Positions 37,678 to 49,427 of a DNA stretch of 64,000 bases are shown here, piece after piece. The position numbers and the translations under genes were made by a program. Source of the DNA: Delftia tsuruhatensis NBRC 16741 (GTDB taxonomy: Bacteria; Pseudomonadota; Gammaproteobacteria; Burkholderiales; Burkholderiaceae_C); NCBI RefSeq assembly GCF_001571325.1, contig NZ_BCTO01000024.1, positions 62,001 to 126,000 on the forward strand. Reading direction: 5' to 3'. The number at the start of each line of letters is the position of its first letter. The first letter of the stretch is position 1. The notes beneath the pieces are model-generated. The model made no database searches, was not told where the DNA came from, and saw only the letters and a list, made by a program, of their open reading frames with translations.

Positions 37678-38517
37678 ATGCACGGACAGGCCCTCACCAT
37701 CGAACTCGACAGCCCCGACGACTGGCCCGGCTTTCGCGCAGCCTGCCGGGCGCTGCTGGCCCACGGCGCCGACCCCGCTGCGGTGCGCTGGCGGTGGCCC
37801 GACACGCGGGGTGCGCAGCCACTCGGCGCGGGGGTGGACCTGTTTTCCAGCGCGCCGCAGCAGGCCATGCCCGCCTCGGCGCTTGCCGGGCTGGCCGGCC
37901 CCGGCGAGGCAGGGCTGTCCCTGTCGGACACCCAGATGTCCGCCCTGCGCCATGCCTGCATGCACCGCGCGGCAGGCCGCTTCGAGCTTTGCCACCGCTG
38001 GCTGGCGCGCATGCAGGCCCGACCCGAACTGCGGCTGGATGCGCTGGATGCGGACTGGCGCGCCATCGAGGCCCTGGCCCGCCCCGTCTCGCGCGAGATC
38101 CACAAGATGCACGCCTTCGTGCGCTTTCGGACGACCCAGCGGCAGAACCTGCCCGAGCTGCACATTGCCTGGTTCGAGCCCGAGCACCACATCGTGCGCG
38201 CGGCGGCGCCCTTCTTCTGCAAGCGCTTTGCCAACATGCACTGGGCCATCCTCACGCCGCAGTGCAGCGCGCACTGGGACGGCCATGCGCTGCGCCTGGC
38301 GCCCGGCGCGCGCCGCAGCGATGCCCCGCCAGCCGACGCGGGCGAGGCCCTGTGGCTGACCTACTACGCCAGCACCTTCAACCCCGCGCGCCTGAAGGAG
38401 CAGGCCATGCTGCGCGAGATGCCGCGCCGCTACTGGCACAACCTGCCCGAGACGGTGCTGATCTCCACCCTGGTCCAGCAGGCCCGCGCGCGCACGGCGC
38501 AGATGCTGGCGCCGTAA
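37678..38517 (+). CDS. DUF4130-type putative DNA repair/metabolism protein (TIGR03915 family), no UDG domain
   Basis: 279 residues. Family words are DLFSSAPQQ, REIHKMHAFVRFRTT, PELHIAWFEPEHHIVRAAAPFFCKRFANMHWAILTP and WLTYYASTFNPARLKEQAMLREMPRRYWHNLPET. In many bacteria this module is fused to a UdgX-type uracil-DNA glycosylase, but here the protein stops after RARTAQMLAP, with no glycosylase. It always accompanies the radical SAM protein, 15 bases upstream here, so both should be SOS induced. The biochemical role is not established. The stop lies shortly before a terminator that belongs to purL. Confidence 0.88.
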   Translation: MHGQALTIELDSPDDWPGFRAACRALLAHGADPAAVRWRWPDTRGAQPLGAGVDLFSSAPQQAMPASALAGLAGPGEAGLSLSDTQMSALRHACMHRAAGRFELCHRWLARMQARPELRLDALDADWRAIEALARPVSREIHKMHAFVRFRTTQRQNLPELHIAWFEPEHHIVRAAAPFFCKRFANMHWAILTPQCSAHWDGHALRLAPGARRSDAPPADAGEALWLTYYASTFNPARLKEQAMLREMPRRYWHNLPETVLISTLVQQARARTAQMLAP

Positions 38518-38540
38518 CGGCAGCCGCCAAAAAGAAACAG

Positions 38541-38568
38541 AAAAAAGAAAAGGCCCCAAAGGGCCTTT
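38541..38568 (-). terminator. Intrinsic terminator of purL (possibly bidirectional)
   Basis: AAAGGCCC-CAAA-GGGCCTTT is a perfect 8-bp stem. Read on the minus strand it is followed by TTTTCTTTTTTCTG, a good T-run. It separates purL from the converging DUF4130 gene. Confidence 0.85.
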
Positions 38569-38595
38569 GTCTGCTTTGCAGCGTCGCTCAGTGCA

Positions 38596-41500
38596 TCAGC
38601 CCAGCCACTTGCGGGCGTTGCGCCACACGCGCATCCAGGGGCTGAATTCCGACTTGTCGCCGTTGGTCCAGCTCATCTGCACGTTGCGGAACACGCGCTC
38701 GGGGTGGGGCATCATGGCCGTGAATCGGCCATCGGCCGTGGTCACTGCCGTCAGGCCGCCGGCCGATCCGTTGGGATTGAACGGGTACTGCTCGGTGGCC
38801 TTGCCGTGGTTGTCCACATAGCGCATGGAGGCGATGGCCTTGTCCGCATTGCCGCGGAAGCGGAAGTTGGCAAAGCCTTCGCCGTGGGCCACGGCGATGG
38901 GCAGGCGGCTGCCGGCCATGCCCTGCAGGAACAGGCTGGGCGACTCCAGCACTTCCACCATGGACAGGCGCGCCTCGAAGCGGTTGCTCTGGTTCTGCGT
39001 GAAACGCGGCCAGTCCTGGGCACCGGGAATGATGTCGGCCAGCTCGGCAAACATCTGGCAGCCGTTGCACACGCCCAGGCCGAAAGTGTCGCTGCGGCCG
39101 AAGAACTGCTGGAACTGCGCGGACAGGCTGTCGTTGAAGGTGATGGAGCGCGCCCAGCCGATGCCGGCGCCCAGCGTGTCGCCGTAGCTGAAGCCGCCGC
39201 AGGCCACCACGCCGGCGAAGTCCTGCAGCTGCGCGCGGCCGCTTTGCAGGTCGGTCATGTGCACGTCCACGGCGTCGAAGCCGGCCTCGGTGAAGGCGTA
39301 GGCCATTTCCACATGGGAGTTCACGCCCTGCTCGCGCAGCACGGCCACGCGGGGCCGCGCGCCCAGGTTCAGGAAGGGTGCGGCCGGGTTCTCGGCCGGG
39401 TCGAACGTCAGGTGCAGGTGCATGCCGGGGTCGGCAGGCTCGCCGGCTGCGGCGTGCTCGCTGTCGGCGCAGGCCGGGTTGTCGCGCTGCTGGGCGATCT
39501 TCCAGCTGACGGCATCCCAGACCTGGTGCAGGTCGCTGAGCGAGGCGCCGAAGACGGACTTGGCATCGCGCCAGACCTGCAGCTCGCCCTTGCCCGCATC
39601 GACCTTGGACGAGACGGGGCGCGTCTTGCCGATGATGTGGCTGCAGGTGGACAGGCCATGCTCGCGCAGGGTCTGCAGCACGGCGGCGCGGTCGGCCGTG
39701 CGGATCTGCAGCACGGCGCCCAGCTCTTCGTTGAACAGCGCGCGCAGCGTCATGTCGTCGCGGCGGCCGCTGATCTGGGAGGCCCAGTTCTTGCCTTCGC
39801 CCGAGTCCATGCGGCTGTCGCTGATGCCGTCGCCTTCGGTGACCAGCATGTCCACGTTGATGGCTACGCCCACATGGCCGGCAAAGGCCATCTCGGCCAC
39901 GGTGGCCAGCAGGCCGCCGTCGCCCTTGTCGTGGTAGGCCAGGATCTGGCCCTTGGCGCGCAGGTCGTTGACGGCATCGACCAGGGCAATCAGGTCCTTG
40001 GCGTCATCGAGGTCGGGCGTCTCGTTGCCGGTCTGGCCCAGCACCTGGCCCAGGATGGAGCCGCCCATGCGCATCTTGCCGCGGCCCAGGTCCACCAGCA
40101 CCAGGGTGCTGTCGTCTTCCGAGGCATCCAGCTGGGGCGTGAGCGTGCCGCGCACATCGTCGATGGAGGCAAAGCCCGTGATGATCAGGCTGACCGGCGA
40201 GGTCACCTTCTTGACCTGGCCGCCCTCGTTCCACTGGGTGCGCATGGACAGGCTGTCCTTGCCCACGGGAATCGAGATGTCCAGCTGCGGGCACAGCTCC
40301 ATGCCCACGGCCTTGACGGTGGCGTAGAGCGCCGCGTCTTCGCCGGGCTCCCCGCAGGCCGCCATCCAGTTGGCCGACATCTTGACCCTGGACAGTTCGA
40401 TGGGCGCGGCCAGCATGTTGGTGATGGCCTCGGCCACGGCCATGCGGCCCGACGCCGGCGCGTTGATGGCCGCCAGCGGCGTGCGCTCGCCCATGGCCAT
40501 GGCCTCGCCCTTGAAGCCCTGGAAATCGGCCAGAGTGACGGCCACGTCCGCCACGGGCACCTGCCAGGGGCCGACCATCTGGTCGCGGTGCGTGAGACCG
40601 CCCACGGCCCGGTCGCCAATGGTGATCAGGAAGCGCTTGGAGGCTACGGTGGGGTGGGCCAGCACGTCGATCACGGCCTTTTCCAGCGGCACGCCGGTCA
40701 GGTCCATGGGCGGCAGCTCGCGCTGCACGGTGGCCACGTCGCGGTGCATCTTGGGCGGCTTGCCCAGCAGCACGTTCATGGGCATGTCCACGGGGAACTT
40801 CTGGTCGCCCGAGGCCACCGCAGTGTCTTCCAGCACCAGCTGGCGTTCTTCCGTGGCCGTGCCGATCACGGCGAACGGGCAGCGCTCGCGCTCGCAGAAG
40901 GCCGTGAATTCGGCCAGCGATTCGGGCGCGATGGCCAGCACATAGCGCTCCTGGCTTTCGTTGGACCAGATTTCCTTGGGCGCCAGGCCGGATTCCTCCA
41001 GGTTGACGGCGCGCAGGTCGAAGCGCGCGCCACGGCCCGCATCGTTGGTCAGCTCGGGGAAGGCATTGGACAGGCCGCCGGCACCCACGTCGTGGATGGC
41101 CAGGATGGGGTTCTTGTCGCCCTGGGCCCAGCAGTGGTTGATGACTTCCTGGGCGCGGCGCTCGATCTCGGGGTTGCCGCGCTGCACGGAGTCGAAGTCC
41201 AGCTCGGCCGCGTTCGTGCCGCTGGCCATGGAGCTGGCAGCGCCGCCGCCCATGCCGATGCGCATGCCGGGGCCGCCCAGCTGGATCAGCAGGGTGCCGG
41301 CGGGGAACTCGATCTTGCGCGTCAGCTCGGAGTCGATCACGCCCAGGCCGCCCGCGATCATGATGGGCTTGTGGTAGCCGCGCATCACGGCATCGGCACC
41401 CACGCCGACCTGCTGCTCATACTCGCGGAAATAGCCGGTCAGGTTGGGACGGCCGAACTCGTTGTTGAAGGCCGCGCCACCGAGCGGGCCCTCGATCATG

Positions 41501-42627
41501 ATCTGCAGCGGGCTGGCGATGTGCTCGGGCTTGCCCACTTCGCTGCCCCACAGCTTGGAGACCGTGAAGCCCGACAGGCCGGCCTTGGGCTTGGAGCCGC
41601 GGCCCGTGGCGCCCTCGTCGCGGATCTCGCCGCCCGCGCCGGTCGATGCGCCGGGGAAGGGAGAGATGGCCGTGGGGTGGTTGTGCGTCTCCACCTTCAT
41701 GAGGACGTGGTTGACGGCCTTCTTCTTCTGGTAGCTGGGCGCCTTGATCTTGTCCAGGGCCGCCTCGAAGGTGGCGACGAAGCGCTCGACCTCATGGCCT
41801 TCCATGATGGAGGCGTTGTCCGAGTACGCGACCACCGTGTGCTGGGGCGAGACCTGGTGCGTGTGGCGGATCATGCCGAACAGGCTCTTGTCCTGGGCCA
41901 CGCCGTCAATGGTGAACTGGGCGTTGAAGATCTTGTGGCGGCAGTGCTCGCTGTTGGCCTGCGCGAACATCATCAGTTCCACGTCCGTGGGATTGCGCTG
42001 CAGGCCCTTGAAGGCGTCGACCAGGTAGTCGATCTCGTCGTCGGCCAGTGCCAGGCCCCATTGGCGGTTGGCAGTCTCCAGCGCCGCGCGGCCGCCGCCC
42101 AGCACATCGACGAACTCCATGGGAGCGGCTTCCAGGGCGGAGAACAGCTGCTCGGCCTCGGCGCGCGTGGCGAAGACCGATTCGGTCATGCGGTCGTGCA
42201 GCAGGGCCGCGATCTGCGCGGTCTGCTCGGCCGACAGCTCGGGCTTGCCACCGAGCAGGCCGCTCTTGAGGATCACGCGGTACTCGGTGATGCGCTCGAC
42301 GCGGAAGACTTCAAGGCCGCAGTTGCGCGCGATATCGGTGGCCTTGGAGGCCCAGGGCGAGATCGTGCCCAGGCGCGGGGTGACCACCAGGGCGGTGCCA
42401 TCGGCCGGGCCTTGCGGGCCTTCGTAGGGATCTCCATAGGTCAAGAGCGCCTGGAGGCGCTCTTGCAATGCGGGCGTGGGTGCGGCGTCCGTGGCCACCA
42501 GGTGCACGAAGCGCGCGGCAATGCCGGTGATTTTGGGATGGATGGCGACCAGGTCGGTCAGAAGCTGCTGGGCGCGGAACGAGCTGAGAGCGTTTCCACC
42601 CTCGAACTGTGTCAGATGCAAGGTCAC
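38596..42627 (-). CDS. purL: Phosphoribosylformylglycinamidine synthase (single-chain PurL)
   Basis: 1343 residues, the normal length of the fused proteobacterial enzyme, which makes FGAM from FGAR, glutamine and ATP in purine synthesis. ATP-grasp-like catalytic segments include [47 protein letters not shown] and the glutaminase domain at the C-terminus has nucleophile Cys in [11 protein letters not shown], with the His/Glu pair in [10 protein letters not shown]. The start is GTG ([17 protein letters not shown]), the only start that matches the family. No gene follows on this strand. It diverges from map. Confidence 0.95.
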   Translation of the reverse strand: MTLHLTQFEGGNALSSFRAQQLLTDLVAIHPKITGIAARFVHLVATDAAPTPALQERLQALLTYGDPYEGPQGPADGTALVVTPRLGTISPWASKATDIARNCGLEVFRVERITEYRVILKSGLLGGKPELSAEQTAQIAALLHDRMTESVFATRAEAEQLFSALEAAPMEFVDVLGGGRAALETANRQWGLALADDEIDYLVDAFKGLQRNPTDVELMMFAQANSEHCRHKIFNAQFTIDGVAQDKSLFGMIRHTHQVSPQHTVVAYSDNASIMEGHEVERFVATFEAALDKIKAPSYQKKKAVNHVLMKVETHNHPTAISPFPGASTGAGGEIRDEGATGRGSKPKAGLSGFTVSKLWGSEVGKPEHIASPLQIMIEGPLGGAAFNNEFGRPNLTGYFREYEQQVGVGADAVMRGYHKPIMIAGGLGVIDSELTRKIEFPAGTLLIQLGGPGMRIGMGGGAASSMASGTNAAELDFDSVQRGNPEIERRAQEVINHCWAQGDKNPILAIHDVGAGGLSNAFPELTNDAGRGARFDLRAVNLEESGLAPKEIWSNESQERYVLAIAPESLAEFTAFCERERCPFAVIGTATEERQLVLEDTAVASGDQKFPVDMPMNVLLGKPPKMHRDVATVQRELPPMDLTGVPLEKAVIDVLAHPTVASKRFLITIGDRAVGGLTHRDQMVGPWQVPVADVAVTLADFQGFKGEAMAMGERTPLAAINAPASGRMAVAEAITNMLAAPIELSRVKMSANWMAACGEPGEDAALYATVKAVGMELCPQLDISIPVGKDSLSMRTQWNEGGQVKKVTSPVSLIITGFASIDDVRGTLTPQLDASEDDSTLVLVDLGRGKMRMGGSILGQVLGQTGNETPDLDDAKDLIALVDAVNDLRAKGQILAYHDKGDGGLLATVAEMAFAGHVGVAINVDMLVTEGDGISDSRMDSGEGKNWASQISGRRDDMTLRALFNEELGAVLQIRTADRAAVLQTLREHGLSTCSHIIGKTRPVSSKVDAGKGELQVWRDAKSVFGASLSDLHQVWDAVSWKIAQQRDNPACADSEHAAAGEPADPGMHLHLTFDPAENPAAPFLNLGARPRVAVLREQGVNSHVEMAYAFTEAGFDAVDVHMTDLQSGRAQLQDFAGVVACGGFSYGDTLGAGIGWARSITFNDSLSAQFQQFFGRSDTFGLGVCNGCQMFAELADIIPGAQDWPRFTQNQSNRFEARLSMVEVLESPSLFLQGMAGSRLPIAVAHGEGFANFRFRGNADKAIASMRYVDNHGKATEQYPFNPNGSAGGLTAVTTADGRFTAMMPHPERVFRNVQMSWTNGDKSEFSPWMRVWRNARKWLG

Positions 42628-42805
42628 GTGGCGGCCTGTTGGGTGAGGAGGCTTGTGAAAAGCGCCCTGCGGCCCCGCCCGGCTGGGGGCAGGCCGCAAG
42701 GCGCTGAATCGGTGAGGCCGCCATTTTACCGGGCTGCGCCGTCCCGGTGGCGACAGCCGCCCCTTACCCCTGCACGTCCAAAGGCGCAATGGGATAATTG
42801 CGGGC

Positions 42806-43621
42806 ATGAGCATCACCATCAAGAGCGCCGAAGACATCGCAGCCATGCGCGTGGCATGCCGCCTGGCTTCGGAAGTGCTGGACTACATCACCCCCCACAT
42901 CAAGCCCGGCATCACCACGGCCGAGATCGACCGGCTGGGCGCCGAATGCATGGCGCAGCAGGGCACGGTCTCCGCCACCATCGGCTACCAGCCGCCTGGC
43001 TACCCGCCCTATCCCGGGCACCTGTGCACCTCGGTCAACCATGTGGTCTGCCACGGCATCCCCAATGACAAGCCGCTCAAGAAGGGCGACATCGTCAATG
43101 TGGATGTCACGGTCATCACCAAGGACGGCTGGTACGGCGACAACAGCCGCATGTTCCTGATCGGCGAGTGCTCCATCGCGGCCAAGCGCCTGTCGGCGCT
43201 GACCTTCGACGCCATGTGGCTGGGCATCCAGCAGGTCAGGCCCGGCGCCACGCTGGGCGACATCGGCAACGCCATCCAGACCTTTGCCGAAGGCCACGGC
43301 CTGTCGGTGGTGCGCGAGTTCTGCGGCCACGGCATCGGCCAGAAGTTCCACGAAGAGCCGCAGATCCTGCACTATGGCCGCCCCGGCACGGGCACCGTTC
43401 TCGAAGAGGGCATGGTCTTCACCGTCGAGCCCATGCTCAACCTGGGCAGGCGCGAGATCAAGGAACTGGGCAAGGATGGCTGGACCATCGTGACCAAGGA
43501 CCACAGCCTCTCGGCCCAGTGGGAACACACCCTGGTGGTCACCAAGACGGGCTACGAAGTCATGACCCTGTCGGCCGGCTCGCCCGCGCTCCCGCCCTTC
43601 GTGACCGCCACGAGCTGCTGA
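42806..43621 (+). CDS. map: Methionine aminopeptidase, type I
   Basis: 271 residues. It removes the N-terminal Met from new proteins. The metal ligands are visible: Asp in [15 protein letters not shown] and GDNSRMF, His in [14 protein letters not shown], Glu in VFTVEPML and in [17 protein letters not shown] hexamer ends seven bases before the ATG, so the message may be nearly leaderless; no Shine-Dalgarno is visible. It diverges from purL. glnD follows about 90 bases downstream. Confidence 0.95.
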   Translation: MSITIKSAEDIAAMRVACRLASEVLDYITPHIKPGITTAEIDRLGAECMAQQGTVSATIGYQPPGYPPYPGHLCTSVNHVVCHGIPNDKPLKKGDIVNVDVTVITKDGWYGDNSRMFLIGECSIAAKRLSALTFDAMWLGIQQVRPGATLGDIGNAIQTFAEGHGLSVVREFCGHGIGQKFHEEPQILHYGRPGTGTVLEEGMVFTVEPMLNLGRREIKELGKDGWTIVTKDHSLSAQWEHTLVVTKTGYEVMTLSAGSPALPPFVTATSC

Positions 43622-43710
43622 GGCTCGGCATGTTTCTTGCGTGATGCGCAGGCAAAATGGCACTGCGCCCGGGGCACCCGCTCCAGGCGCCTCCCCTGCC
43701 CTGGCCGCGC

Positions 43711-46344
43711 ATGAAACAGACCACTGACCACACTCCTTCCAACTCTGCGCCCGCAGCCCCGGATTCGCTGGAGCAGTTGCGCGCGCAGTACGCCCTCGAT
43801 CGCGGACGCTGGATAGGCTCGCTGCTGGCGCCCACCATGGGCCGGCGCGGCGTGCGCCTGGTGCTGCAGCACCTGAGCGATCTGGCCGACACGCTGCTGC
43901 GCGCGCTGTGGCACCGCGCCGGCATGCCTGCCGAGGCCTGCCTGGCCGCCGTGGGAGGCTATGGCCGCGCCCAGCTGTTTCCCTACTCCGACATCGACGT
44001 GCTGGTGCTGCTGCCGGCCACCGGCACGGCAGACCCTGAGCTGACCTCGCGCATAGAAAAGTTCATCGGCAGCTGCTGGGACGCGGGCCTGGAGATCGGC
44101 TCCAGCGTGCGCACGCTGGCCGAATGCCTGCAAGAGTCCGGGCGCGACCTCACCGTGCAGACCGCCTTGCTGGAGTCGCGCCGCATCTGCGGAAACGAGC
44201 CGCTGTTCGGCGAGTTCCAGCAGCGCTACCAGGCACAGATGAATGCGCGCGCCTTTCTGTCCGGCAAGCTGCTGGAAATGCGCCAGCGCCACAACAAGTA
44301 CGAGAGCACGCCCTACTCGCTGGAGCCCAACTGCAAGGAATCGCCCGGCGGCCTGCGCGATCTGCACACCATGATCTGGCTGGCCCGCGCCGCAGGCCTG
44401 GGCCACAGCTGGCAGGCCCTGGCGGAAAAGGGACTGATCACCGATTTCGAGCGCCAGCAGCTCGAAGACAACGAGGCCATGCTCAGCCTGATACGCGCGC
44501 GCCTGCACGCCGTGGCGGGCCGGCACGAGGACCGCCTGGTTTTCGACCAGCAGACCGCCGTGGCCGAGGCCTTTGGCTACCGCTCCACCTCGGCCGAGGG
44601 CCGCAAGCTGGCCATGCGCGCCAGCGAGACGCTGATGCGCCACTACTACTGGGCAGCCAAGGCCGTGACCCAGCTGTGCCAGATCCTGCGCCTGAACATC
44701 GAGGAGCGCCTGAACCCACGCCCCACGCCGCGGATCCGGCTGAACTCCCGCTTCTACGAGAAGGCCGGCACCATCGAAGTGGCCAGCGACGATCTGTACG
44801 AGCGCGAGCCGCATGCCATCCTCGAAACCTTCCTGATGTACGAGACCCATGTGGGCCTCACCGACCTGTCGGCACGCACGCTGCGCGCGCTGTACGGCGC
44901 GCGTGACCTGATGGATGCGGCCTTCCGGCGCGACCCGGTCAACCGCGCCACGTTCATGAAGATCCTGCAGCAGCCCAGCGGCATCACGCATGCCATGCGG
45001 CTGATGAACCAGACCTCGGTGCTGGGGCGCTACCTGTGGCCCTTCCGGCGCATCGTGGGCCAGATGCAGCACGACCTGTTCCACGTCTACACGGTGGACC
45101 AGCACATTCTCATGGTGCTGCGCAATGTGCGGCGCTTTTTCATGGCCGAGCATGCGCATGAGTACCCGTTCTGCTCCCAGCTGGCCAGCGGCTGGGACAA
45201 GCCCTGGCTGCTGTACGTGGCCGCGCTGTTCCACGACATCGGCAAGGGCCGCGGCGGCGACCACTCCATCATCGGCGCCGTGGAGGCCAAGCGCTTTTGC
45301 CGTGCCCACGGCATTGCGCGCGCCGACGCCGAGCTGATCGAGTTCCTCGTGCGCGAGCACCTGACCATGAGCCAGGTCGCGCAAAAGCAGGATCTGTCGG
45401 ATCCCGAAGTGATCCAGGCCTTTGCCGAGCGCGTGGGCAACGAACGCAACCTCACGGCGCTGTACCTGCTCACCGTGGCCGACATCCGTGGCACCAGCCC
45501 CAAGGTGTGGAGCGCCTGGAAGGGCAAGCTGCTGGAGGACACCTATCGCCTGACCCTGCGCGTAATGGGTGGCCGCGCGCCCGACGCGGCCGCCGAGATC
45601 GAGGCGCGCCGGCGCGAGGCTCTGGTGCAGCTGGCGCTGACGGCCCAGCCCTTCGAGTCCCACAAGAAGCTCTGGGACACGCTGGGCGTGGACTACTTCA
45701 TGCGCCATGAGGCCGCCGACATCGCCTGGCACACACGCCACCTGTCGCGCCACGTGGGCACCACCCGCCCCGTGGTGCGTGCGCGCCGCTCACTGGCGGG
45801 CGAGGGACTGCAGGTGCTGGTCTACGCACCCGACCAGCCCGATCTGTTCGCGCGCATCTGCGGCTACTTCGACCGCGCAGCGTTTTCCATCCTGGATGCG
45901 CGCGTGCACACGGCCCACAACAGCTATGCGCTGGACACCTTCCAGGTGGTGGCGCCCGCCATGCAGGAGCAGTACCGCGAACTCATGCACATGGTCGAGA
46001 ACGACCTGGTCGCCGCCCTGATGGAGGGCGGACCGCTGCGCGAGCCCTCGCCCCGGCGCCTGTCGCGCCGCGTCAAGAGCTTCCCCTTCGCGCCGCGCGT
46101 CACGCTGCGACCCGACGACAAGGCCCAGCACTGGCTGCTGTCCATCTCGGCCACGGACCGCGCCGGCCTGCTCTACACCGTGGCGCGCATCCTGGCCCAG
46201 CACCACCTGAGCGTGCAGTTGGCCAAGGTCAGCACGCTGGGCGAGCGCGTGGAGGACAGCTTCCTCATCGAGGGTGCGGAGCTGCAGAACAACCAGCGCC
46301 AGCTGCTCATAGAGACCGAGCTTTTGCAGGCCCTGGCAGTCTGA
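43711..46344 (+). CDS. glnD: [Protein-PII] uridylyltransferase/uridylyl-removing enzyme
   Basis: 877 residues. It senses glutamine and uridylylates or deuridylylates PII. The nucleotidyltransferase motif is [20 protein letters not shown], the HD phosphohydrolase motif is [18 protein letters not shown], and two C-terminal ACT domains follow ([23 protein letters not shown] and [22 protein letters not shown]) as glutamine sensors. An alternative ATG at 43657 would add 18 residues of Pro/Leu-rich sequence that looks non-conserved; neither start has a good Shine-Dalgarno. The gene follows map, as in related betaproteobacteria. Confidence 0.95.
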   Translation: MKQTTDHTPSNSAPAAPDSLEQLRAQYALDRGRWIGSLLAPTMGRRGVRLVLQHLSDLADTLLRALWHRAGMPAEACLAAVGGYGRAQLFPYSDIDVLVLLPATGTADPELTSRIEKFIGSCWDAGLEIGSSVRTLAECLQESGRDLTVQTALLESRRICGNEPLFGEFQQRYQAQMNARAFLSGKLLEMRQRHNKYESTPYSLEPNCKESPGGLRDLHTMIWLARAAGLGHSWQALAEKGLITDFERQQLEDNEAMLSLIRARLHAVAGRHEDRLVFDQQTAVAEAFGYRSTSAEGRKLAMRASETLMRHYYWAAKAVTQLCQILRLNIEERLNPRPTPRIRLNSRFYEKAGTIEVASDDLYEREPHAILETFLMYETHVGLTDLSARTLRALYGARDLMDAAFRRDPVNRATFMKILQQPSGITHAMRLMNQTSVLGRYLWPFRRIVGQMQHDLFHVYTVDQHILMVLRNVRRFFMAEHAHEYPFCSQLASGWDKPWLLYVAALFHDIGKGRGGDHSIIGAVEAKRFCRAHGIARADAELIEFLVREHLTMSQVAQKQDLSDPEVIQAFAERVGNERNLTALYLLTVADIRGTSPKVWSAWKGKLLEDTYRLTLRVMGGRAPDAAAEIEARRREALVQLALTAQPFESHKKLWDTLGVDYFMRHEAADIAWHTRHLSRHVGTTRPVVRARRSLAGEGLQVLVYAPDQPDLFARICGYFDRAAFSILDARVHTAHNSYALDTFQVVAPAMQEQYRELMHMVENDLVAALMEGGPLREPSPRRLSRRVKSFPFAPRVTLRPDDKAQHWLLSISATDRAGLLYTVARILAQHHLSVQLAKVSTLGERVEDSFLIEGAELQNNQRQLLIETELLQALAV

Positions 46345-46355
46345 GCCGATTGCGC

Positions 46356-46387
46356 AAAAAAAGCCCGCCCTGTTGTGCAGGGCGGGC
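46356..46387 (-). terminator. Intrinsic terminator of the NCS2 permease
   Basis: On the minus strand GCCCGCCCTG-N5-CAGGGCGGGC is followed by seven T. The 10-bp stem is perfect. It may also stop glnD on the other strand, although there is no T-run that way. Confidence 0.9.
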
Positions 46388-46425
46388 TCGTCGGGTTCAT
46401 GCGCTGGCAGGCGGGGATGCAGCCA

Positions 46426-47919
46426 TCAGTGCATGGCGGACGCAGGCGCCGACACCGTGGCCACTTGCTTGCCCTCGCGGTCATAGAGCTTGCCGTCGAC
46501 CACCCGGTCGCCATCGGCCAGGGCAGACAGCACAGCCTCGCTGAGCACGCGCTCCGATCCGGCGCCGAACACCGATGGCTCTTCGGGGTTGCCCTGCTTG
46601 AAGTGGTTGAAGACCAGGTTCAGCAGCAGCACGGTCACCGCAGTGGAGCTGATGCCCGAATGGAACATGGTGGCGAACCAGTCCGGGAAGTGGTGATAGA
46701 AGTCCGGCTTGACCATGGGCAGCACGCCCATGCCGATGGACGCCGCCACGATGATCAGGTTCATGTTGTTGTGATAGTCCACCTTGGCCAGCGTGCGGAT
46801 GCCGCTGGCTGCCACCGTGCCAAAGAGCACCAGGCCCGCGCCGCCCAGCACCGAGGGCGGCACGCAGGCCACGATGCGCCCCATGATGGGCAGCAGTCCG
46901 AAGGCGATCAGGATCAGCCCGCTGAAGGCCACCACATAGCGGCTCTTGATGCCCGTGACCGCGACCAGGCCCACGTTCTGGGCAAAGGCGCTCTGCGTGA
47001 ACGAACCGAAGAACGGCGCCACCACGCTGGACAGCATGTCGGCACGCAGGCCGTCGGCCAGGCGGCGCGAATCCACGCGGGTGCCCACGATGTCGCCCAC
47101 GGCCAGGATGTCGGCCGAGGTCTCCACCAAGGTCACCAGGATCACGATGGACATGGAAAGCGTCGCCGCCAGGCTGAAGGTCGGCCAGCCGAAGTGCAGC
47201 GGCATGGGCACGGCGAACCACGCACCGCTGCCCACCTCGGAAAAGTCGGACTTGCCAATCATGGCCGCCACCGCCGTGCCGATGACGATGGCCAGCAGGA
47301 TGGACAGGCGCGAGATCATGGCGTTGCCCAGCTTGCTCAGCGCCAGCACGATGACCAGGGACAGCCCGGCCAGGCCGATGTTGCCCATGCTTCCGTAGTC
47401 GGCCGCCTGGGGATTGCCACCCATGGCCCAGTGGGCGGCCACCGGCATCAGCGACAGGCCGATGATGGTGATCACGCAGCCATTGACCAGCGGAGGAAAA
47501 AAGCGCGTGAGCTTGGAGAAGATGGGCGCAATGATCAGGCCGAACACCGAGGCAAAGAGCACGGCGCCCAGCACCCCCTGCATGCCGCCGCCCGTATGCA
47601 GGATGCTGACCATGGTGGCCACGCCCGAGAAGGACACGCCCTGCACCAGCGGCAGGCGCGAGCCGAAGAACGGAATGCCCAGCGTCTGCAGCAGCGTGGC
47701 CAGCCCGCCCATGAAAAGGCAGGCCGTGATCAGCAGGCCCGTGTCGGCCGCCGACATGCCCGCCGCATTGGCCATGACCAGGGGCACGGCCACGATGCCG
47801 CCGTACATGGTCAGCACATGCTGCAAACCATAGAGGGTGTTGGCCGTGAGGCCGAGTTGCTCGTCCTCCGGGCGGATGTCTGCGCCCAGGGCCGGCGCAT
47901 TGCCAGAACTTTTTTCCAT
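46426..47919 (-). CDS. Nucleobase:cation symporter-2 family permease (xanthine/uric acid type)
   Basis: 497 residues with about 12-14 membrane segments. NCS2 signatures include the QH motif LQHVLTMYGGIVAVPLVMANAAG near residue 35 and FGSFTQSAFAQNVGLVAVTGIKSRYVV, the FxQNxGxxxxTxxxSR motif of NAT proteins. It should import a purine base such as xanthine or urate with protons. AAGGAGA precedes the ATG at 47919. No purine catabolism enzyme is next to it. The upstream region contains a palindrome that might be its operator. Confidence 0.9.
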   Translation of the reverse strand: MEKSSGNAPALGADIRPEDEQLGLTANTLYGLQHVLTMYGGIVAVPLVMANAAGMSAADTGLLITACLFMGGLATLLQTLGIPFFGSRLPLVQGVSFSGVATMVSILHTGGGMQGVLGAVLFASVFGLIIAPIFSKLTRFFPPLVNGCVITIIGLSLMPVAAHWAMGGNPQAADYGSMGNIGLAGLSLVIVLALSKLGNAMISRLSILLAIVIGTAVAAMIGKSDFSEVGSGAWFAVPMPLHFGWPTFSLAATLSMSIVILVTLVETSADILAVGDIVGTRVDSRRLADGLRADMLSSVVAPFFGSFTQSAFAQNVGLVAVTGIKSRYVVAFSGLILIAFGLLPIMGRIVACVPPSVLGGAGLVLFGTVAASGIRTLAKVDYHNNMNLIIVAASIGMGVLPMVKPDFYHHFPDWFATMFHSGISSTAVTVLLLNLVFNHFKQGNPEEPSVFGAGSERVLSEAVLSALADGDRVVDGKLYDREGKQVATVSAPASAMH

Positions 47920-48154
47920 TGCTGTCTCCTTGTCCTCTTGTTCACAGAACGCCGGACAAGTACGCGGCAGCCGGCTGGCGGCAGGCACACCCCCGCGCAC
48001 CCTTTGCCGCCGACCCGATAGGCCGCGCTCTCCTGCATCCTGCATCGCGAAGCCCGGTGGCTGCTTGGCAGCTCTTGGCGGGCGCACGCACACAATCCCC
48101 GCCTTCGCGGGAAGTGCCACTGTACGGCGCCAGCATGGAAAAATTGTCTACCGA

Positions 48155-48166
48155 TTTGTATACAAA
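48155..48166. promoter_or_regulatory. Perfect 12-base palindrome, possible GntR-type operator
   Basis: TTTGTATACAAA is fully self-complementary and lies in the gap between def and the permease. It contains GT-AT-AC, the core of FadR-subfamily GntR operators. It is about 236 bases from the permease start, so the link is tentative. Confidence 0.45.
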
Positions 48167-48210
48167 GACCTGACCGCAGATCCTGGAATTACAGCGGCAA
48201 GCAAGTCCGC

Positions 48211-48750
48211 TCAGTCATCCTCGGCAGCGCTGATGCCGGGGAACAGCACATCGGTGAAGCCGAACTGGCGGAAGTCGCGCATGCGCATGGGATAGAGCTT
48301 TCCCCAGAGGTGGTCGCACTCATGCTGGACCACCCGCGCATGAAAGCCATCCACCGTGCGATCGATCGCATCGCCAAAGACATCGAAGCCCGTGTAGCGG
48401 ATACGGCTCCAGCGCGGCACCATGCCACGCATGCCGGGTACGGACAGGCAGCCTTCCCAGTCCATCTGTTCGTCTTCGCCGATGGGCGTGATGACCGGGT
48501 TGATGAGCACGGTGCGCGGCACCACCGGTGCATCGGGGTAGCGCGGATTGGGCAGGCCGGAGCCGAACACCACCATCTGCAGGTCCACGCCAATCTGCGG
48601 CGCGGCCAGCCCCGCGCCATTGGCGGCATGCATGGTGTCCAGCAGGTCGCTGAGCAGCAGGTGCAGTTCGTCGGTGTCGAATTCGGTCACGGGCTGGGCG
48701 ACGCGCAGCAGGCGCGGATCACCCATTTTCAATATGGTGCGTACAGTCAT
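48211..48750 (-). CDS. def: Peptide deformylase
   Basis: 179 residues. It removes the formyl group from the N-terminal Met. All three motifs are present: [18 protein letters not shown] with the Cys metal ligand, and QHECDH with the HExxH pair. The start [15 protein letters not shown] is typical; longer in-frame sequence upstream is not coding. This copy is not beside fmt, so the genome may have a second def. It diverges from the DUF454 gene and is followed by the permease regulatory region. Confidence 0.93.
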   Translation of the reverse strand: MTVRTILKMGDPRLLRVAQPVTEFDTDELHLLLSDLLDTMHAANGAGLAAPQIGVDLQMVVFGSGLPNPRYPDAPVVPRTVLINPVITPIGEDEQMDWEGCLSVPGMRGMVPRWSRIRYTGFDVFGDAIDRTVDGFHARVVQHECDHLWGKLYPMRMRDFRQFGFTDVLFPGISAAEDD

Positions 48751-48899
48751 GGCAGTGCACGGTGATGCAGGAAATGCGGGTCGCCAAGCATAGCGGGCGC
48801 ACCGCGCACCTTGACCACACCCACCTGCTTCGCCCCCCCGATCACCCCCTCTCGGGCCCCTTGGCCGCCATGGCCACACCGCGCTGGCACAATCGCAGC

Positions 48900-49427
48900 A
48901 TGCCCAGCACCGCCAGAGAGTCAGCCGCCGCGTCCTCAGAGGACCGTGACACAGGCGCGCAGCAAACACCCGCGGCACAGGCCCGGCAGCCGGATGCCAC
49001 TGCGCAGGCAGGCATGGCGCAGGCCTTCAATGATGATGATCCCCCGCCCCTGCACCGCATGCCGGCCGCGCCGTTGCGCTGGGCGCTGCAGCTGTTTGCC
49101 TGCCTGAGCCTGGCGACGGGCATTGCCGGCATCTTCATTCCAGGATTGCCCACCACGGTGTTCGTGCTCATGGCAGGATGGGCCGCGGCGCGCAGCTCGC
49201 AGCGCATGCACACCTGGCTGTGGCGCCATCGCCTGTTCGGGCCCATGCTGCGCAATTGGGCGCGGGGTGGCTGCGTGAGCCGGCGCGCCAAATGGAGCGC
49301 CAGCGCCATGATGAGCCTGTGCGCCGTCATCCTGCTGTGGACACGCCCGCCCGCCTGGGTACAGGCCGTGGCGCTGACGTCCATGGGCTGCGTGCTGGTG
49401 TGGCTGTGGTTCAGGCCAGAGCCCTGA
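48900..49427 (+). CDS. DUF454 family inner-membrane protein (YbaN-like)
   Basis: 175 residues. The family core is [58 protein letters not shown], followed by two membrane segments ending WLWFRPEP. A disordered, Ala/Gln-rich stretch of about 55 residues precedes the core and is unusual for the family, so the true start could be MPAAPLRW near 49059. The function of the family is unknown. A 7-bp hairpin AGGCCTG-CGG-CAGGCCT lies just after the stop (49434-49450). Confidence 0.82.
   Translation: MPSTARESAAASSEDRDTGAQQTPAAQARQPDATAQAGMAQAFNDDDPPPLHRMPAAPLRWALQLFACLSLATGIAGIFIPGLPTTVFVLMAGWAAARSSQRMHTWLWRHRLFGPMLRNWARGGCVSRRAKWSASAMMSLCAVILLWTRPPAWVQAVALTSMGCVLVWLWFRPEP

Noticed and set aside
38704..43068. 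1454-codon plus-strand open frame opposite purL
   Set aside because: Antisense of a certain purL gene, low-complexity Gly/His/Ala composition and overlap with map.
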